From Dryococelus australis (taxonomy: Eukaryota > Arthropoda > Insecta > Phasmatodea > Phasmatidae): a DNA stretch of 64,000 nucleotides. The position numbers and the translations under genes are program-made. Each line of letters begins with the position of its first letter. Position 1 is the first letter of the stretch. Location: NCBI GenBank assembly GCA_029891345.1, contig CM056994.1, forward strand, positions 61,163,251 through 61,227,250, read 5' to 3'. Shown here one piece after another: positions 59,771 to 64,000 of the stretch. The notes beneath the pieces were generated by a model. The model worked only from the letters and a program-made list of their open reading frames with translations, searched no databases and was not told where the DNA came from.

Positions 59771-60590
59771 TGCTGATTGTGGGTGCCAGACATTGCGGTA
59801 TGCAATGCCAAATCGGTGATGTAGAGCAGACTCTTCCTTCCAAAGTTGTGTGCCGACAGCCATGGTGATATCCTTACGTTTGTGCTCCATCCATCATAAT
59901 TAATAAAATAAGTACCAGTACTATGCTCGTTGCGCAGTGGTCTTGGGGCGACTCACACACCCATATTTAGTTAAATAAATATACAAAAACACTCGGAAAA
60001 TACACATGAACACTTCGCATAGTACACATAATAAATTGTTTGAATAAATGGGGAGGGGTGCCCCTATAGACCGTAGGCAATCCGAACGAAGACACAAACA
60101 CAGTACGATAATTTAATGGATTTTATTTAAATGTTCCTCCAGGAAACAACTTACAAAACACTTTACGAGCTTAACCCAATGGTAGGCTCACACTGATATG
60201 TAACGTGGCCACAAAGAATTAAGGTGGAAAAGTTAAGGTTTCCCAGTCAATGTTATTCCATGGGAAGATAGGAACGGGGATCCTTGGGCGGCAAAATAAA
60301 TAGGTTCCGGTAAGCTAAAGTCTATTGCAGTGAAGGTAATTAGTTCAAAATGTGAATGCACCGCCCAAGCATGCGAAACGCGACGCCATCGGTACGAACG
60401 CCCGACTCCCCGAGACACTGTAGAATGACTAACCTTTCTGCTGCTGCAGTCTTGCTTGGTTGGTGGGCAAGTGGGCTGCCCGGAATATTTTGTTACGCAC
60501 AAGAACTCTGCAAAAACAAACTCACCTTGCTTAATTACTCGCAACTCTTGCATAAATAAATACATTAGACAAGTAGATGTGTAATGTGGA
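59771..60590 (-). mobile_element. Family B LTR, diverged copy truncated at both ends
   Basis: Aligns in order with the family B LTR: GGGTGCCAGACATTGC, GGTCTTGGGGCGACTCACACACCCA, ATGAACACTTCGCA, CTTGGGCGGCAAAATAAATAGGTTCCGGTAA, AAAGTCTATTGCAGTGAAGGTAAT. The first ~90 and last ~380 bases of the LTR are missing. It is the most diverged family B copy. Confidence 0.65.
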
Positions 60591-61560
60591 TCCTGGCGCA
60601 GCACAATTTTTCAGATAATTTTAACCAAAAATAAAACAAAAAATAGCATCAACTTTTTCTTGCTATTTGTAAAAAAAAGTACAGAAAAAAATTTAAAACT
60701 CAAAATTTGAAATTTAATGAAAAATGCTAAAAATCAAGCAAATTTAAGCAAAATACAAGCAAATTTATAGTTTTCAAGCAGCTTTTCAGGTTCCTAGAAA
60801 CAACCATTTTTGTTTGACAAGCAATTTTCATTGAAAAACAAGCAATTTAAGCCTAAAATCACACAAATTTTGCAATATTTAGAAAAGGGTTATACAGAAA
60901 TTTTTATACAACAAAAAAAGCAATTTGCACCAAAAATACAAGAAAAATTAGCATTAACAATTTCTTGCTATGTGTAACGAAAGTGTAAGAAAAGAATTAA
61001 AAAATCAAAATGTGAAATTTGATGAAAAACAATAAAAACTAAACAAAATATTTAAAAACTATATAATAGATAGATTAAAAATAATAGAATTTATTTATTT
61101 TAAGATAATTCAAAATCATGCATAATTTTATCTTTTTTCATTTCTTATATGACTTTATATGTTATAATATTTGGATTCTTGCTTATTAACATAAAAGATT
61201 TTTTATCAAACAGACTTACATAACGATCTGTTAAAGTAATTTTTAAACTTGAATCATGAATACAACTAATTTTTTCCCAAACTTAGCATCATAAATTTTG
61301 AAAATCTATAACAACATAGTTTTTATTTTTTCTAGGTCCTGTAGTTTAGTCAACTCGAATGTGTTGTTAAACTTTGTACCCAGCCATTCCATTTTTATGT
61401 TTATTTAAAAGGAAAAAAAAATTAATAACAAAAATATTTATTTTAATTTTATAATTTTATTAATTAACATATTTATTTTAATGTTATTATCTTATTATTC
61501 TATTAATTAATATAAGTATTTTTACTATTAAATTTCTTTCCTTTTAGGAATTGCGGCACA
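60591..61560. other. Very AT-rich block with AAGCAAATTT-like motifs
   Basis: The base composition drops sharply here and stays AT-rich to the window end. Between 60640 and 61040 the text repeats variants of AAGCAAATTTAAGCAAAATACAAG and AAAAAGCAATTT. No coding frame is supported. It is probably the flank or non-coding end of the AT-rich element that follows. Confidence 0.4.
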
Positions 61561-61566
61561 ACAATG

Positions 61567-62009
61567 AAATGGAAAATAATACCACATCTAAGCAATGTGA
61601 AATGTGTGGCGAAGTATTAAACACAGAAAATTTTTACTTTAATAAAAACACAAAAGATAAGCTTTATAACATCTATAAAAAATGTTACATCTAAAAAGGT
61701 GCAAATCATTGCGAATTAAATAAAGAGAAAGTAATGTGTGAATGTGGAAAATATGTTGCTAAAATATATCTCCAAAAAAATAACAATTCTAAATTTCACA
61801 ATATGGCACAAGTAAATTTAATTGGAACTCAACATGTTAGTTATCTAACAAAAACATGTAAAGTGTGTAATGAGAATAAATCATTAAAATTATTTCCCCA
61901 TCATAAAAATTATGACAAACATTCAAGAAAATGTAAAACTTGTTATAATGAATATATGAAGAAATATATAGAGAAATATACTTATAGTAAGAAGTTAAAT
62001 AATAAATAA
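61567..62009 (+). pseudogene. Zinc-finger protein remnant of an AT-rich mobile element or virus-like element
   Basis: One frame, broken by a single stop near 61693, encodes three cysteine/histidine modules: CEMCGEVLNTENFYFNKNTK (with a paired KKC), then CECGKYVAKIYLQKNN...H, then CKVCNENKSLKLFPHH and a CKTCYNEYMKKY end. The CxxC...CxxC spacing with NENK.L..F is common in small zinc-binding and HNH-nuclease-related proteins of large DNA viruses and Polinton-like elements. I cannot assign an exact function. Codon use is strongly AT-biased, unlike the other elements in the window, and matches the frames that follow. Confidence 0.5.
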
Positions 62010-62227
62010 ATATTGCTTTCAATATTGACATTAACTAAAACTTTGTGTTATTTGTTTTTTAAAAAAGGAAGTTACCAAATAGCCCATAAATATTAAAATT
62101 TGATTAATTTGGTTTTCTTCTAAATACAACTACCAAAAATGACAATGAACAATCTTACAGTTGTGTTGGGTGAGAAGACAGTGCAGGAGTTAAGAATTAT
62201 AGGGAGAGATTAAAAGAATCAATATAG

Positions 62228-62231
<4 letters not shown>

Positions 62232-62310
<79 letters not shown>
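62232..62310. repeat. (TA)n microsatellite
   Basis: A pure TA dinucleotide run of about 79 bases, directly upstream of the 85-codon frame. Its Tyr-Ile frame is an artefact. Confidence 0.95.
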
Positions 62311-62311
<1 letters not shown>

Positions 62312-62313
<2 letters not shown>

Positions 62314-62640
62314 GACCGATGATTTAATTAGACATTGGAATACTGTAAGGAAAGATGATTTAATTACAGCTATTGTACCATTTAGCATATACAAGCAACA
62401 AGAAAGAAAATTTGCAAATTTACCATTTTGTACGCCAATACCAATGAATTATATTCAAAAGATAGAAAGAATTTGGAAAAAAATATTTCCACTCTTTAAT
62501 AATCTATTTTATAAACAAGAGGAAAGGGAATTAAAAGAAATGTTCCCATTTCTAATAATATATTTGTAAAACAAGAGAAAATGGAATTAAAAGAAACATT
62601 TCCATTCTCTAATAATTAATTTGTTAAGCTTAGAAATAAA
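62312..62640 (+). pseudogene. AT-rich coding remnant, family unknown
   Basis: An 85-codon frame starting at 62312 encodes a Lys/Ile/Asn-rich product. It ends with near-repeated phrases (FPLFNNLFYKQEERELKE, then FPFL...), and a third version follows in another frame to about 62635. The same phrase type (EIFPLYNNLFVNKKS) recurs at 63155, beyond an inserted LINE piece, so these are parts of one gene or of an internally repetitive protein. Confidence 0.4.
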
Positions 62641-62649
62641 AGTGAGCAG

Positions 62650-63090
62650 GTAAAAGAAGGGAAAACAAAGCATATTTCTATATGCTTATGATTCTCAAAA
62701 TGTTGCAGCAACCTCCTGTAAATAATTTTTTCCATTACTTTTGAAAAGGATGTAAGAAGTGAGGTGGGTCTTCGGTCTTGTCTCCTTTCTTGAACAATGG
62801 TGTTACCATAGTCCATTTGAGTCAGTCTAGAAATAATCCTATATTGAAGATGTCATTACAAATATGGCTTAAGGGAATACTGAATTCAAAAGTGCATTGC
62901 TTTAATAACCTACAGCTAATGCCATCGTAGCCACTAGATAATTTTGGTTGCAAAGAATTGATTGTTTTCTCCACTTCTTATGGAGTTATGTTTGTAAAAG
63001 ATATAACAGGATATTCTGTACCCTGTAGTGGAGGAATATAGTTTATATCATGTTTAATTTGTTTTAAATCATGTTTTCTACCACATTTAA
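62650..63090 (-). mobile_element. Non-LTR retrotransposon RT fragment
   Basis: Read on the minus strand from about 63060 downwards: a linker with EVEKTINSLQPK, a GYDGIS segment, then ICNDIFNIGLFLD and KWTMVTPLFKKGDKTEDP. After a frame change comes SLLTSFSKVMEKIIYRRLLQ. These are the N-terminal RT motifs of Jockey-type insect LINEs (YKKGD, RPISLLTSFSK, LEKIIYKRL). Catalytic motifs (the FADD-type box) are not present. It appears inserted within the AT-rich element, because related phrases of that element lie on both sides. Confidence 0.8.
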
Positions 63091-63104
63091 GTAGTATGAA
63101 TTAA

Positions 63105-64000
63105 ATGTATCTGCAACTATCAAATATCAACAAATTATATCCTAAAGTTAAAAAAGAATTAACAGAAATATTTCCACTTTATAATAATTTATTTGTTAAC
63201 AAAAAAAGTAGAACAAGTAATAAAAATTACTTAGTTAATAAAGATTTTAAAGATATATTATCAACATATAACATTGAAAATAACTCTAATTAAGTAGAGC
63301 CTAATAATTTTTTAAGATCAGTAAAAAATATGGTTTAATGAAATAATACACAATAATCTTAAACATTTAGAGGATTGAAAACCAGTGTTAAATTATATAA
63401 CAATTGTCGGAAGCAAGAAAATATTTAAGTAGAATTTTTTTACATTTCAGCCATTTAATCATAGAATAGTAAACAAATGAGAATTTACAAAGATTTATAA
63501 AATCATAACAGAGGAATTACTTACACAATTATCTGATTTAGAAAAAAAACAGATTCTGGATTAGCTTTAGATAAAATAATTGGAATACAATTAGCAATAA
63601 AAAAAAGTATAATCCATTAAGAGGCTCATCATACATTGATCTACCAGAAGCGATTAAAAATATAAAAAAAACATGTGTCAATTTAAAGAATAATGATCAA
63701 AAATCTTTGGGCAATAAAATCTGTGTTGTTTCCGGTAGAAAAAGATCCACAAAGAGTATTTAAATATAAAAACCCGGGGATTAATATTAATGAAGTAGTA
63801 GATAAATATGAATATCCTATTAAAATTGATGATATACCAAAAACAGAAAATCAAATTGCTACATCTATAAACGTATACTCTGTTGATGATAAATCCATAA
63901 TATATCCACTAAAACTCACACAGAATAAAAATGTAACACATATAAATTCACTTTATTTCGAAGATGATACAAATTCGCATTATTATTGGGTAAAATATTT
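63105..64000 (+). pseudogene. Polinton/adintovirus-like protein remnant (N-terminal region linked to B-type DNA polymerases), cut by window end
   Basis: After the short frame at 63105-63293, broken frames from about 63540 to the window end read DSGLALDKIIGIQLAIKK, RGSSYIDLPEAIKNIKK, TCVNLKNNDQKSL, ALWAIKS-type text (LWAIKSVLFPVEKDPQRVFK) and YEYPIKIDDIPKTENQIATS, then INVYSVDDKSIIYPLKL. I know this order (SGWxLxxI, RGSSYIxLPxxI, CFxWxI, PVxxxPxRV, YPV.l.DI..FE, INV..y) from predicted proteins of insects and cnidarians. In those proteins it precedes recombination endonuclease VII-like and protein-primed DNA polymerase B domains. Those domains would lie beyond 64000. Several frame changes make this copy inactive. 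Confidence 0.55.

Overview
This window is eukaryotic nuclear DNA from an arthropod, most likely an insect with a large, repeat-rich genome. The evidence is one spliced host exon, a nuclear copy of insect-type mitochondrial DNA with in-frame TGA(Trp) codons, and a dense layering of decayed animal transposons (Jockey-like LINE, BEL/Pao, Ty3/gypsy, mariner-like). No species can be named from the sequence alone. There is no operon, CRISPR array, rRNA gene or intact tRNA gene.

Layout. (1) 1-8.06 kb: the 3' end of an EHD-family (Past1/EHD1) gene; only the last coding exon (6149-6354) is seen, preceded by intron-like DNA and followed by an AT-rich 3' UTR with a (TA)n tract. (2) 8-18.7 kb: mostly anonymous repeats, including a 1.34 kb near-perfect palindrome (10937-12280), a 307-bp tandem duplication abutting a composite mitochondrial insertion (ND3 + ND1 + tRNA-Ser, 14021-14380), and a 168-bp minisatellite-like repeat (15.3-15.8 kb). 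(3) 18.7-27.9 kb: a solo LTR with 4-bp target duplication, a decayed Ty3/gypsy gag-protease-RT fragment, and one long LTR nested in reverse orientation inside another. (4) 30.4-40.7 kb: four decayed autonomous elements side by side: a LINE lacking its RT, an unclassified transposase-like gene on the minus strand, a mariner-like DDE transposase, and a BEL/Pao pol gene. (5) 41.7-58.2 kb and 59.8-60.6 kb: two related families of non-autonomous LTR elements. Family A has ~1.85 kb LTRs with termini TGCTAGAG...GCAGTCCA. Family B has ~1.24-1.38 kb LTRs with termini TGACNTGG...GCACACATCA. Both lie on the minus strand, judged by a tRNA-Lys-type primer binding site (TGGCGCCCA...) next to the 5' LTR, and both enclose 2.6-2.8 kb of internal DNA with no recognisable gag or pol. 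A third solo LTR (48774-50330) sits inside a family A LTR with a perfect AACA duplication. (6) 58.9-59.4 kb: a second, older inverted-repeat element. (7) 60.6-64 kb: a strongly AT-rich block carrying remnants of a zinc-finger protein and the N-terminal part of a protein family that I associate with protein-primed B-type DNA polymerase elements (Polinton/adintovirus-like). It is itself interrupted by a LINE RT fragment and cut by the window end.

Apart from the EHD exon, nothing here looks like a working host gene. The interest lies in transposon archaeology: the insertion order can be read from target duplications and nesting, and the two long-LTR families appear to be non-autonomous relatives of each other.
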